Shown piece after piece: positions 44,690 through 56,258 of a stretch of DNA of 64,000 nucleotides. A program made the position numbers and the translations under genes. Below the pieces are notes generated by a model, which did no database searches, was not told where the DNA came from, and worked only from the letters and a program-made list of their open reading frames with translations. This DNA is from Zingiber officinale (lineage: Eukaryota; Streptophyta; Magnoliopsida; Zingiberales; Zingiberaceae): the NCBI RefSeq assembly GCF_018446385.1, contig NC_056005.1:94144984-94208983 (forward strand), given 5' to 3'. The first letter of the stretch is position 1. The number at the start of each line of letters is the position of its first letter.

Positions 44690-47600
44690 TCAGGAAGCTG
44701 AATGAATCGTGTCAGGTAGCATCGCAATTGTCACTATGAAGTATTCACAACCTACGGGAAGATTATAAGGGTTCAATGCAGCGGCTGGTTCAATTGACTG
44801 ATGGTTACCGGTTTCGCTGTTGTGTGAAGCCTCTAGTTGATCACCGTGCTGACTTCTGGGAGACAACACTGGTCGTACGACCTGTCGTTCGATATGCACT
44901 ATCTGTCCGATCATGAATATTGGATTGATGGAGTATTGTTCCTTAAAGAGAGCGACAGACTCTTCGGAGAGGTAGTAGTTGGGGCAGTTTCGGTTGATTG
45001 CCTCGTAGTGTCCAGTGAAGTTCAAAACAAATGCAGCAAGCTCGCGAATTTTGAATCGACCAAAAGTAATTCTCTCCTTGTTCACCTGTGAGTTTACAAT
45101 TGAAAGAAACATTAGATGGCATAACTAAGTTCACAAAACCAAACCACTCAGAGTATTCCAAGAGCTAATAACTAGAATCGATATCACAATCTTATCCTTA
45201 TCGATTTATGCATTCAGAAGAATTTTCGACCCACCTGTTTCTCCAGTTGAAATTTGTTGTATAAGTTCGTAAGTTGCTCGTTCTTCTCTTCGAGTTCCCT
45301 AGAGAGATTCCCATGCGCAGCTTCTGCTCTTGAACAACGCTCAGAGAGCTCCGCGTGATGGCGAGACAAAAAGGTTACCTTGTCTATCAAAACTTTTATA
45401 CATACTTGGAACTCCATGGTAGCGTCATCTTCATCCTCACTGGCAAAATTGAAAATGGAAGAGAAGAACAAATGTTTAGAGAAGGAACCGAAGATTTCAA
45501 CGCGAATTAGTAAATAAAAAGAGTTAGTTGTCTTGAGCAAAAAAAAATTAAGTTTACTAATTCAGGGACCATCAAGAAGGGGATCTTCGACGCAATAGAG
45601 TTGTCATGTGACCTTGAAGTCACGGATTTAAATCGCGAAAACAACTTCTTGCAAAAATATATGGTACGATTGTGTATAATTGACCCAATACGGTCTAACC
45701 CATCTCTAAGACCTGCACCGACGGGAATTTCGTGTACCGGGTTATCTATCCATTTAGCCAACTCCACCTAATGGGATAAAACTTGATTTTGTTATAATTG
45801 AGGGACCATCGAACATAGACTAAGGAAAGAATTCAAACAGCAAGGTTGTGAAGTTGAATGGACTATGGAAAATCAGTCTTGAAGATGGCAATTCGATGTG
45901 TATCAAACAAGATGTAAAATAACACCGATAAATAAACAAATCACAGACGCAACTCCAGCAAGATAGGAACAGCAAAAAGAAACATATTTCTGAAAGGTTT
46001 CTTTCAGCAATGGTAATCGAACTGTAAATTCGGGGGAAAAAAATGAAAAAAAATAAACTCTCAGTGGATACCTGGGGAGAGACAGAGCAAAAGAATGTAA
46101 TGAATCTGCAAAACTGGCAATGGCACCAGGAGCAGTAACACAGCTGCGAAATCGATCAAACAAACTATGCATCTTAACAGCTTTTGAGCGCAAAGCATTG
46201 TACTCCAACACCCTTCTGTCAGCGGCACAAAGGTTAGTGCGAGCATCTTCTCTAGCTTCATGCAGGCAATTCTCCAAATGCACGCAGTTCATCTTGCAGC
46301 AAGTAAAATTAAAAATTTTGTGAGATGTCTCAGATCCAGGAATGTACATCAAAAATAATGAACTCACTGCTACTGGATCAAGTATAAATAAAAAATGTGG
46401 AAGCATATTTCATTTTCATGAAGTTTTTGTCACAAAATTGATGAGAAACGACATGAAAAAAGTAGAAGTTTCAATCTCTGATTAGAACGATACGGTTTTA
46501 GTACTTTATTATGCCATGCCAATTTACAACTCTCCTCTTCCTCCTCCACAATTGTTTTTTAACTACATCGGCTGAGTCAAAGTTTCACTTCATTTAACGG
46601 GTTCTCTTCCTCCTCTTCTTCCTAGATCTAAATCTAATTTTGCCAGATCAAAAACAAAAAATCTTCTTTCCTTTTTCTATCATCTCTATGCTCCCTAACT
46701 GTCAGCCAATTTGCTTGTCTAGAAAGATTCCAACTTGGAATCTCTAGGTTGGCGAGAGACCAACTGATTTCCAACATACTTTTTTTTTTCTTTTCGATTT
46801 TGACACAATTCCATCTTGCACAACGGTAAAGTTACAGCCATATGACCTTTATGTCACGAGTTCGAGTTGCAAAAAAAGCCCCTTACAAAATACAAGGTAA
46901 GGGTACAATAGACCCAATGTGGTCCGATCCTTCCCCGGAACCTCTCACTGGCAGCAAGAGCTTCGTGCACCGGGCAGCCCTTTTGACACAATTCCATCAA
47001 TGTCTTTCAAAATATAAGTCACTTCTAGAAGGAACTTCACCATTCCAACAACCCTTGAAAAGATGTTCAAGAAATCAGTCAAGATCAGATAAGTTGTCTA
47101 TCCTGATTCACTCAGCCAACCCCCCAACTTCGTTTGACAGCCTTGTATCCTTCATAGTATCACGATTTACATTTCTTCCTTATCAACAATTACACATAGG
47201 CATTAAGTAGTTTTGGTTCTTGTAGTTTCCGAGTCAACTTTATGTTGTTTTAGAGGTGTGAGTCCTTCCGCAATATTACAATCAATTCAATGTTTAAACC
47301 AAGGAGGTTTCTCTTGAAGACTAATTCAATATTGTCATGAACTTCGAAAGGCAATGGAAAATTTACACAAAATCAGTTTAAAAAGAACCAAAAATCTATT
47401 AGAAATTGTTTTTTTTTTTGGAAGGTAAATATATATAAAGATCACAAAGATCACAAAGATCACAAGACTATTACAACTCTAGATGTCTATGACATGAAAA
47501 GCATCATCAGATCTAAACATCATCACAAAACTACCAACATCTAAGAAAAGAAAGACATCATGAAAGCAACTACTTCCCGACCGAGAGCTCTATCACTTGA

Positions 47601-50595
47601 TGTCCACAAAGCGCCAAACACATATCTAGACCTTAATCTATTATAATTTGTTGGATGGCTGCAATGATGAGATACTGGTCTAGCAATTGTAAAAACCTAC
47701 ATAGTGTGTGGAGAACTTCGAGAAGACTGATAAGAGAAGCTTATCATAGCTCTAGGATATGAATGTCTCTTGATATAAACATGTCTGTATATACATAATG
47801 CATATATATGCGCTAGATATTCAACAGGGACTATCAACCAATCTAGAAACTAACCTGAGATTCATCAAGTAGGCTTCGATTCATCTCCTGTTCTTTCTTG
47901 ACAGAGCTGAACTCCTCCATGGTCACTTTGAGTTTGTTTTCCAATTCATCACACTGCTTTGCCTTCTCCACCAGGGCATTTCGTAGGTCCAATACAAGGG
48001 CATCTTTGTTTTTTGATTCCATACCTAGCTCGTCAGAAGTTTCAATCGGTAAAATGTTCTCAGCAGTCCCAGCACCAATACTGGATGAATCCTTTGCCAT
48101 GGTCAACTGGGATGTCATCATTTTCACTGTATCAACAAGAGGATCGACCTGGCTTTCATCCTGAGATTGCTCTAGCATTGAATCATCCATTAAATTATGT
48201 GTAGATTTAACAGCATGCAGATTAAGCATGCCAGAAAGATCACTCATATTCTCATCTCCACCTTCAGTTGCTTTACTCGCTTGTGCATAAACATGCTCCA
48301 TCTTTGGATCCAACAAACCAGATGTGCTCGACACTTCGTCCATAGGCATGGTTAACATGTAAGGTATGCGTGCATCCCCTTCTCCAAAAATATCAAACTT
48401 ATGGTTATCATTCTTGATGGCTGACATATCGGAATCAGAAGCGCCTTTACCTGCAAGTTTTTGCCCCTGCAGATACTGATCCGCCAATCTTTGTTCGAGC
48501 TCTTTGATCCTTTTTTTGTAAGACAAGCATTGCTCTTGCTTCATATTTAGCATAGACTGAAGATGATTGGCAAAATCATCCTTCAACCGAAGAGCCTCAG
48601 CTGTCTTCTCCTGCAGATTGTTCAACAAATCATCCTTTGTCAATTCATGTGAATCGTGTCCAGTATCAGCTTTGAGCACACAAATCATAGCGATCGCTGA
48701 AGCAAGTTCAGCTTTCAAATGTGCATTCTCCACTTCCATCTTACTAGTTCCAGCAATGCCCACAGATTCACAACCATCAAGAAAATCAACTTTATCCCCA
48801 CTCTGTAATGAACTTTCTTCAGATTTAGTAATACTGCTGCTGCTACATGTAGCAGATAAACCTTTCTCTGGAGCATGCTTCTCAGGCATAGAGATCAATC
48901 CTACTAAGGACACTGGTGCGAAACGATCTACATCTACCATGTCGATCTCCAGCAAGTTTCCATCAAAAGGTGTTATATGCACGTCACACTGACTTGGCAA
49001 ATCGAGCAATCCCATAGTGTTTAATAGATCATTAGGTATGTATTTGCTCCAAGTTTTCAAGAAGGACTCTCGTTGTCTGATCTCGGTTTCCCTCTCTGCT
49101 GCGAGCTTTTCTGCCAGCTGTCCAGCCAGGCCCATGTACAACTTCAAGCAAGATTTCCTTCTTACAATTTCGGCAAGGCATGCTCGATAAGCTTGCCCTA
49201 CACCATTGACAAATTTTACATTTTCAAACTCCCTGTTTTGATGGCCCATTACCTCTTGAAACACATGAAGTTCATTGATCGTGTCTCTGATACCGAACTG
49301 AATCGACTTGACCTTCTGCATACTGAGATGAACCAACAAATTCATGTCGTTTTTCTTCGACTTGCACTTATCTAGCAACATTGACACAACATTATCACAA
49401 TTCTGCATATTTGGAAGGTGATTTCTTTCGTGCACATCATAAATTCGGCCAAGGACTGACACAGCATCGTGCGGGAGAAGTGAGGGAGAAAGCGAGAGGT
49501 CTGAATCATCCACAAGTTTCATAGCAATTTCAACATCCTTACTGCACAAGAAGCATACATACAGCCCAACATTATAATTGATTCAACCCAATCTACAATG
49601 ACATAGGAATAGAAATCTAACCTCAGTGCTTGCATTACGATTTTCTGATCATTGATAATCTTTTGATGATTTCTAATAGCATTCTCCAATTCTCCCCAAC
49701 TAGCTGAGATCATAGATGAGATTAAGCTCTCAAACCTTCTCTTCAGCTCCACGAAACCCGTCTTCAACTCTGAAACTTTAGTTTCAAAGAGCCGGTGAGA
49801 ACTAGAGCAACTATCCACACACTTTCTCTGGTCATTCTCCTTCACGAGATCGAGCAAGTGCTTGCGGTTCTTGGATTGCAATCTTGGGTGGAGCCTCAAG
49901 GACCTGAGCTTTTCAACATCGCTCTCGAAGTTCGCGAGGAGCTCAGAGTGGCTCTTGTGCTGCTGGGAAAAGCACCTGACGAATTCCGTGTACCGCAATT
50001 GCAGCTTCTTGAATGTGTGTTCAAGATTGCCTCGAGCAGTGTCCAATGCCCTCCCCTGCACCTGTTGCTCCCTCAGAAGCCTTCGGCATAGCTCCAACTT
50101 CGCCTGAGAGCGTCCGAACAAGGCGTTGGCGACCTGGAAGTGGTGCCGGAAGTGGCGCTCGTACGAAACCAACGCCTTCAGGGCGGGGTCCGGCGCATTG
50201 TCCAAAGGGTGGGGGTCGTTGGCCGGAGAAGGCGGCGGGGGGACGGCCGGCATGGGGACATCGATAGCTTCCAGTGGCGGCCTGGGGGAGTCGGCGTGGA
50301 GCCTGGCCTTGTTGTAGAGAAAGACCTCGCGGTCGTCCTGGGGGAGCTTGTAGTAGGACAAGGTCTGCTGTGCGTCCAGCGAGGTGTTGCGGCAGAGCAG
50401 GAGCTGGTCGGCCAAGGCGATGCCGCAGAGGGCCTCGATCGAGCGCTGGATGGCCTCGACGGGAGTAGACCCGCCGCACTGGAACTCCAAGCTGTGCCCG
50501 TTCTCGGCGACGTGGACCAGGAGCTTCTTCCCGAGGACCACGTCCTCGGCGGCGGCGGCGGCGGCGGTCGACGTTACCATCGACCCGGAGCTCAT
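44690..50595 (-). CDS. ATG11: ATG11 autophagy scaffold protein (5 exons, 1160 aa)
   Basis: Plant ATG11 is a scaffold of the ATG1/ATG13 kinase complex. It links the complex to phagophores and is needed for selective autophagy such as mitophagy. CDS exons (minus): 50595-49622, 49541-47855, 46292-46072, 45439-45235, 45085-44690. Phases match at every junction and the total is 1160 aa, close to Arabidopsis ATG11 (about 1150). The start is ATG 50593-50595; a longer frame to 50610 opens only with TTG. Residues 15-100 form a ubiquitin-like region (KKLLVHVAENGHSLEFQCGG). The ATG17-like part follows (ALKALVSYERHFRHHFQVAN). Coiled coils fill exon 2 (DELENKLKVTMEEFSSVKKE). Exons 3-5 hold the ATG11 C-terminal domain (HLENCLHEAREDARTNLCAA), ending in a Claw-like segment (NPYNLPVGCEYFIVTIAML). 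Introns 2 and 3 each carry an Au-like SINE. Confidence 0.95.
45588..45750 (+). mobile_element. Au-like SINE, copy 3, in ATG11 intron 3
   Basis: The head has CATGTGACCTTGAAGTCACGG and a B box GATTTAAATCGCGAAAAC. The body has CTTCTTGCAAAAATAT, TGTATAATTGACCCAATACGG and TGTACCGGGTTATC. It runs antisense to ATG11. Confidence 0.8.
46798..46998 (+). mobile_element. Au-like SINE, copy 4 (46816-46984), in ATG11 intron 2, with TSD
   Basis: This is the best-preserved copy. It has ATATGACCTTTATGTCACGAG, the B box GTTCGAGTTGC, then GCCCCTTACAAAATACAAGG, GGGTACAATAGACCCAATGT and TTCGTGCACCGGGCAGCCC, with a T-rich end. An 18-base direct repeat TTTTGACACAATTCCATC flanks it (46798-46815 and 46981-46998), its target-site duplication, whose right copy shares the TTTT with the SINE tail. 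It is antisense to ATG11. Confidence 0.93.
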
Positions 50596-51060
50596 CTTCC
50601 CCGCCCCCAAATCGAAGCCCTAGTCGCCAAAAATCCACTCTTCACCCAAAAAAACAGCCAAAAAAAACCCTTTCCCCCTCAAATCCCCAAGCTCAACACA
50701 ATCCACGCCCCAAATTCAAGCAAAGAATCCACAAAATAGCACGAATTGTACCAATCCATAAGATGAACAGGCGCGAATTCGCCGGCGACAACTCGTGACG
50801 ATCGGAGGCGACCGAGTAAACGAATTTAAAGCGATTTTTACGAGATCACGATAGATTCCCAACAACAGCTGGGGAATTGGATGAAATCAAAACAGCCAAT
50901 GCAATGATTGCGATTCCTCTCTCCGCGAGGATTTGCTTGAGAAGTTGGATAAAGATTGAGACAGTCTCCGAAGAAATTGTCCGGTTGTTTATAAATAATT
51001 GAACGAAACAGCGACGAGACCTTCAGGCGCGATAAAATCATCCACATTAACAATTAACAA
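50596..51060 (-). promoter_or_regulatory. ATG11 5' UTR and promoter region
   Basis: Moderately GC-rich sequence upstream of the ATG11 start, with runs such as CCAAAAATCCACTC near the ATG. It gives way at about 51,045 to AT-rich intergenic DNA with a small CAATTAACAATTAACAATTAA repeat. No clear TATA box is seen. Confidence 0.5.
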
Positions 51061-52471
51061 TTAACAATTAATGTTATGAAAAGAAATATTAAAATATTAA
51101 CTTCTTAAAAAAATATATTTATTTTGTATTAAATTATCAAAATATTTTTTCGATCGGGACCTTTACTAAGTAACTCTCGAAATTAAATTAATGTTTTCTA
51201 AAATTTTTTATTCTCTTTAGTCTTATATTTTAAAATTAATAATACTGTAAATAAAAAAATTTAATAAATATTTTAGACTAATGACGTTAAAAAATATATT
51301 TTTCTTGATTTTTTTTGATAAAATTAAGTATGTTTCTAACGTACTCTTATTCAAATTATGTGTGATTTTTTATTTAAAATTAAATATAATATTTATTTTT
51401 ATCGATAATATTTATGATATAAAAAATTAAATTAATTTTTTTTTATATAAAGGAGAGTAGGGACGAAAATAAATCATATTATGATATTATTTAATTATTT
51501 AATAAAAAATTTATTTATATATATTTATGTATTATATTATCTATCCGTACGATAGCTGATTTATATTAAAAAGTACAATTTATATATGATTTTGAATACA
51601 TTACTGCAATTTATGAAAAATATGTACTTGATTTTTTTTAAAATTACTCAAAATGTATGGGTTAAAGGACGTATTTGTGTTTAAAATATCCCTTCGTCCA
51701 TTATAATTTCAAATTAAATTGAATTAATTATTTTTACCCTAATCAACTAAACGATCACAAGTCCGTTGTAGGAGTCATAGTCACCGCTCAAACATTCATT
51801 CATTATGAATCATTAGGACTGTAAACGAGTCAAGTCGAACAAATTTTATGATTTTTAAATTTTATATTTAATAGGATAATTGAGTCAAGTTAAGTAAAAT
51901 CTAAAATAATTAAGTTGTTACAATGATTATTCAAATTTAATTTAATTTTTATGAGCTTGAGTTTGATTAAAATTAATTTGAAATTTGATTTGTTTAGATG
52001 TTAATTATTGAATTGTTTAAGTATATTTGATTGTTGCAAAATTTTATAATTTTAAGATTATTAAGTTTAATAATATAAACTTGTTAATTTTAAAATTGTC
52101 TTTAATTATCTATAGATGAAAATTTCATTGATGAATATGATTTATATGTGAATAAACTCGAGTTGGCTCCACCACTAAATCTATCGTAGTGATTTATGTT
52201 TTAGTATAAGTTTGCCTACGATTTGACGCCTGTGAGCTTTGCTATGATTTTGTGGCTATGAGCCACATCATGATCTTGTAGTCGTGACTCACTATGATCT
52301 TTAGGATTATAAATGAACAAATATTTATAAATAAGTCGGTTTGATAAGTATTTATTTATGTTCATTTAATACACATGAAATTAATTAAATGAATAAATTT
52401 GAATAACTCTTTAAATTAAATGAACAAGTTAGAACACATGTATTTAGCTCCTTAATATTCATGAATAAGAA
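51061..52471. other. AT-rich intergenic DNA, nothing recognised
   Basis: Long AT-rich sequence with no convincing reading frame, RNA gene or element ends that I could define on either strand. Confidence 0.7.
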
Positions 52472-53125
52472 GTCCTCTCGGGATGATATAGTGGTCAGCG
52501 CATGAGGTGTTATCATCATGAGATATAGGGGTGTAAATGAGCCAAGCCGCTCGTGAGCTATTCGAAGTTCGATTCGATAAAAATTTGTTTGAACTCGTCT
52601 AATGAGTCTCGTTAAGATAAACAAACCAAATTCAAGCTTTACAATATTCGGCTCGTTAGTTCGTGAATATGTTTGTTAAGCTCATAAATCAATTTTTAAA
52701 TAAAAAAATAATAGTTTTGATATTGAATTTATAGATTTTACACTCTACTTATGAAAAACATAGATAAATATATTAAATTTATTTATTAGAATAAAATTAT
52801 AAATTTTAACCAGAATACTATAATTTTTTTACATTATATAATTTAGTTTTTAATGAATATTTAAATTTATAATTTATATTTATTAAGTTTGTTTAGGCTC
52901 GATAAAAGCTCGAATAAGCTCGTGAGCCATGAATATATTCGTTAAATAAAGTTCGAGCTCGACTTGATTATAAACGAGTCAAACTCAAACATCCAAGAGT
53001 TCGGCTCGGTTCGGCTTGATTACACTCCTAATGAGATATAAGGTTCGAATCTTAGCAAAATTTATGTGTTAGTCACTATTTCAAAAGTTAATAGTCATCC
53101 GTGATTTACTTCTTTGTGTTAGCTT
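52472..53125 (+). mobile_element. tRNA-type SINE (second family), split by a hAT MITE
   Basis: With the MITE at 52526-53030 removed, the sequence reads as a tRNA-derived head. An A-box-like GATATAGTGGTCAGCGCATG and the B box AGGTTCGAATCTTAGC are followed by a tail (ATGTGTTAGTCACTATTTC, GTCATCCGTGATTTACTTC). The copy at 53890-54042 on the other strand has the same order of blocks. Confidence 0.75.
52518..53038. mobile_element. hAT-type MITE (52526-53030) with 8-bp TSD ATGAGATA
   Basis: 505 bp with terminal inverted repeats TAGGGGTGTAAATGAGCC and (right end, inverted) TAGGAGTGTAATCAAGCC. Identical octamers lie at 52518-52525 and 53031-53038. It has no coding capacity and an AT-rich middle. The GCTCGTGAGC-type subterminal motifs are typical of plant hAT MITEs. 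Confidence 0.93.
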
Positions 53126-53889
53126 GGGAGCTTGACTAGGGCGTTTTTGCCACCATGACTAGATTATGAACCATAAGCATTGATACTGATGCCATCATCT
53201 CGGATTAGCCCCTTCTTTCAAACATTGTCACCCCAAGCTAACCTCCTTCCGCTGATATCGATATCGTCATCCCGACTTAACTTTCTCTTTTCCTTATTTT
53301 TTTTTCCTTCCTCACTTGTAAATCTCTTTCTCGCCCTCATTGGACTCCCGGGCACGGCCTGAGTAGTCATAAATGTAATTCCACCCTTGGATGGAGCATA
53401 GTTTGGCCCTGAGTTTGTGGTCACAAAATCACTTTGCACTGAGCTTATGGTTGTCCCAAATTCATGATAATTTTAAAATATTTTTTTAATTAATTTTTAG
53501 CCAAGCCAGTCATGGCCGACATGAGTAGTTTACATTGATCAAGTAGAAAGCACATGTAACAGACGGTTTATCAACTCAACATTTTAAAATCAACAATTTA
53601 TTATGAAAATTTTAATTCGTTGAAACTGAACTAAATTATAAGATAACTAAGAATTTGAGAAGATTCTACCATTTCAACGTTAACTCGGGACCACCAGGTG
53701 ATGTGATTGATTGTGTTCAACTAAGCCACGACAACGTGAATAAATTGCATTCCGACTATTTCTAGGAACATTTTTCACATGTTTTTCACTAAAGGTGAAA
53801 TCGAAAGTAACGGGAGAGATCTTCTGAATTATTGTGACAAAAGGTGAATATATTTATTCTCAATGTCTTATTAATTATCTTAGGATCAA
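53126..53889. other. Intergenic, nothing recognised
   Basis: Short frames at 53180-53439 overlap each other on both strands and match nothing. No element termini are evident. Confidence 0.5.
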
Positions 53890-54042
53890 CACAGAGGAGA
53901 TAAATCACAGACGACTACTAGTCTTTGGAATAATAACTAATACATAAAAAAGATATTTACCTCGATTTTATCGAGATTCGAATCTCAGATCTCATTGTGA
54001 CAATACTTCATACACTAATCACTAGACCCATTCGAGAAGACA
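53890..54042 (-). mobile_element. tRNA-type SINE (second family), minus-strand copy
   Basis: On the minus strand it reads TCTAGTGATTAGTGTATGAAG (A-box region), then GAGATTCGAATCTCG (B box) and then TATTAGTTATTATTCCAAAG and GTCGTCTGTGATTTATCTCC. These blocks parallel the interrupted copy at 52472-53125. Confidence 0.75.
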
Positions 54043-54745
54043 AGATCTACTAAATCATAAACTATGAGAGGAAGAATAATTATATTAATTAATTAATTTA
54101 GATAAATTTTATGTGTTTACATCTAAATTAATTAATCAATTCTTATGATTCATCCTTAGTCTGTAAAATACGGACCAAAGGCTTACCCCTAGAAAGTAAT
54201 CATTCGCCAACTTGACGGCGACGTGTTGCAATTGACGGTGATAATGATAATTATTAAAGTGCATAATTATTTACTTTAATATTTTTAAATTTATTTATTA
54301 TTATTGATTTTGTTATTTTGATAGTTGTAGATGCATTGTTTTAATTCTGATAAAAAAAATACAAAGATTGTAGATTTAATTAACTAACAATAAAATATTA
54401 GAAAGACTCCGGATGATGCATATTAGTAAAACACCTTCAACATGGTATAAATATATATTTAAATGGTCAATAAATATATAATTAGAGCATATACAATTAT
54501 AATAAATACGTATACTAAATAAAAAATTTTAAAAATATATATTTAAATATAAATAATAATATAATAAAAAATGAAATTCTAAACATAAAATTTTTATATA
54601 ATCAACCACGTTTACTAAATTAAAAATTAATTATACTATTATTATTATTATTATTATTTAAATATTTTGTTACAAGTCACATGCTCATGATCAGTTGTCA
54701 TTGTCTATGATTTAAGGAAAACAAATCTTTTGATCTTGTTTTTGA
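54043..54745. other. AT-rich intergenic DNA with a short (ATT)n run
   Basis: No gene is seen. An ATT trinucleotide run of about seven repeats lies at about 54637-54657. Confidence 0.6.
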
Positions 54746-55076
54746 ATTAGGGGATAGATCATTTATAATTACGATCAGATCGTGATCGTAATTCAATCGT
54801 AATTAGTTGTGATCCCTTCCTTAGGTTTACTGTCCCTTTCAGTTTATAGTTTGATTCGGAGCGGACGATCAGAGGTCGTCCGGAAGCCACCTCCGCTCGG
54901 CGTCCAACAACCTGACCACTTAATTACAACCGGTGGCCTTCAGGTGGCTGGAGACCGTCCATTCTAAACTAAACTATAACTTGGAAGGAATGATGAATCT
55001 AGAAAGAAATCGTAACTAATTACGATCGAATTATGATTACGATTCAATCATAATTATGAATAATATATCCCCTAAT
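54746..55076. mobile_element. Fold-back MITE with about 100-bp inverted repeats
   Basis: ATTAGGGGATAGATCATTTA at the left mirrors ATTAGGGGATATATTATTCA read inward from the right end. The pairing continues through GATCGTAATTCAATCGTAAT-type sequence to CAGTTTATAGTTTGATTC..GGACGATC. The arms therefore cover about 100 bases each around a GC-rich centre. No coding capacity. I could not define a TSD, so the superfamily (Mutator-like or other) is open. Confidence 0.8.
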
Positions 55077-55790
55077 CCGTAAACAAAGGGACTAGAAGAC
55101 TTGCTCTCCGATTTAAACCAATCAAGGAATGCACAAACACCGTCCAAGGACCACGCTGTGGAGCCCGATACACAGAACTTTTTGAGGTTTGATAAAGACT
55201 TGACAAATGCCCTAAAATTCAATTTGTTTTTTTTTCTTCTTCTATAATTTATTTTTCCATACAATCTGTTATTTGTCAAAGTGTCACTGTTGTTACATTA
55301 TTGTCTTGTCATATTTTACAAATTAGTTTTTATTAGATAAAGAATTATCACCCATGGTTCAAATTCCACAGAAGATTTAAACTCTCGCAGCATTAGAAAG
55401 AGTCGCGCCCTTTAAGAATAACTGTTTTTGAATAATAGTCATTAAAATGAAATCTCACATATTAGAGGATTATTTGTTAAATCCAATCACCCAACCTGTC
55501 AAGTCTAGCTGCCCTTCTAACACATGGACTCACCCAATTCAGCTGACCTGATCCGTCAAGCACAAAGTTAGTTGAGCGAATTAGGTACGGACAACCATTC
55601 TTGGTAAGCAAAGAATGAATACAAATTCTATCAAACTCGAAATTTAAAAAATATAATTACGATTAAACAGAGGAATATTATTCTATAAGAATAATGTTTC
55701 AAACGTGTCAACCGACCATTGAATACTTCAACTAGATCGAAGAAACAGGTAGATCATCAAATCCTCTGCAATCATGACAAGAATATTTAT
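55077..55790. other. Intergenic, nothing recognised
   Basis: AT-rich sequence between the fold-back MITE and the 3' end of the RRC1 gene. No supported feature. Confidence 0.6.
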
Positions 55791-56258
55791 AGAAAAGTCA
55801 CTTCAAAGGTTCAAAGACATTACATTTAGTAAGATTGAAAAAGAGCACAAGGTCAATTGGAGAATTCTTATGTAGAGACAGATTGAACGCAATCAGTACT
55901 GGTGTTCTTTGTGAAATACATTTAACAAAGGTCCTGATTGATTGATTGATTGAAAAAACTTCAACAACAGTTGCACATGCCACAAATTTAGCTACATCCT
56001 GTCCATTCTCGACATACAAATATGTTATCCCAGTAAAGGTCTAAACTCGAAAACTTACAGGTAATGACGGGAGTAATCCTCCTAGAATCTCTAATATCGA
56101 TCCAGCTAATGTTCGAAGAAACAAAAAAGCCCGCTCCACCTCCTGTGCCCCAACATATCTGCAACATAAACAGATATTTTTTTCTCTTTCCATCACAATA
56201 TTGCAAGTGAGAAGAGAACAATCAGTCATCCGGAAATCAACTGCTGCATGAGAGCCAA
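55791..56258 (-). other. 3' UTR / downstream region of RRC1
   Basis: Non-coding sequence after the RRC1 stop at 56259-56261. Possible splice-like junctions near 56,060 and 56,160 hint at a spliced 3' UTR, but I cannot settle this. The short frames here (56041-56262, 55988-56221) are not conserved domains. Confidence 0.4.

Noticed and set aside
50596..50610. Five-codon N-terminal extension of ATG11
   Set aside because: The upstream codon is TTG, not ATG. The ATG at 50593-50595 fits plant ATG11 N-termini.
50021..50739. Long frames on both strands over ATG11 exon 1 (for example 50021-50638 and 50140-50739)
   Set aside because: GC-rich DNA lacks stop codons in all frames. The ATG11 frame alone has family motifs.
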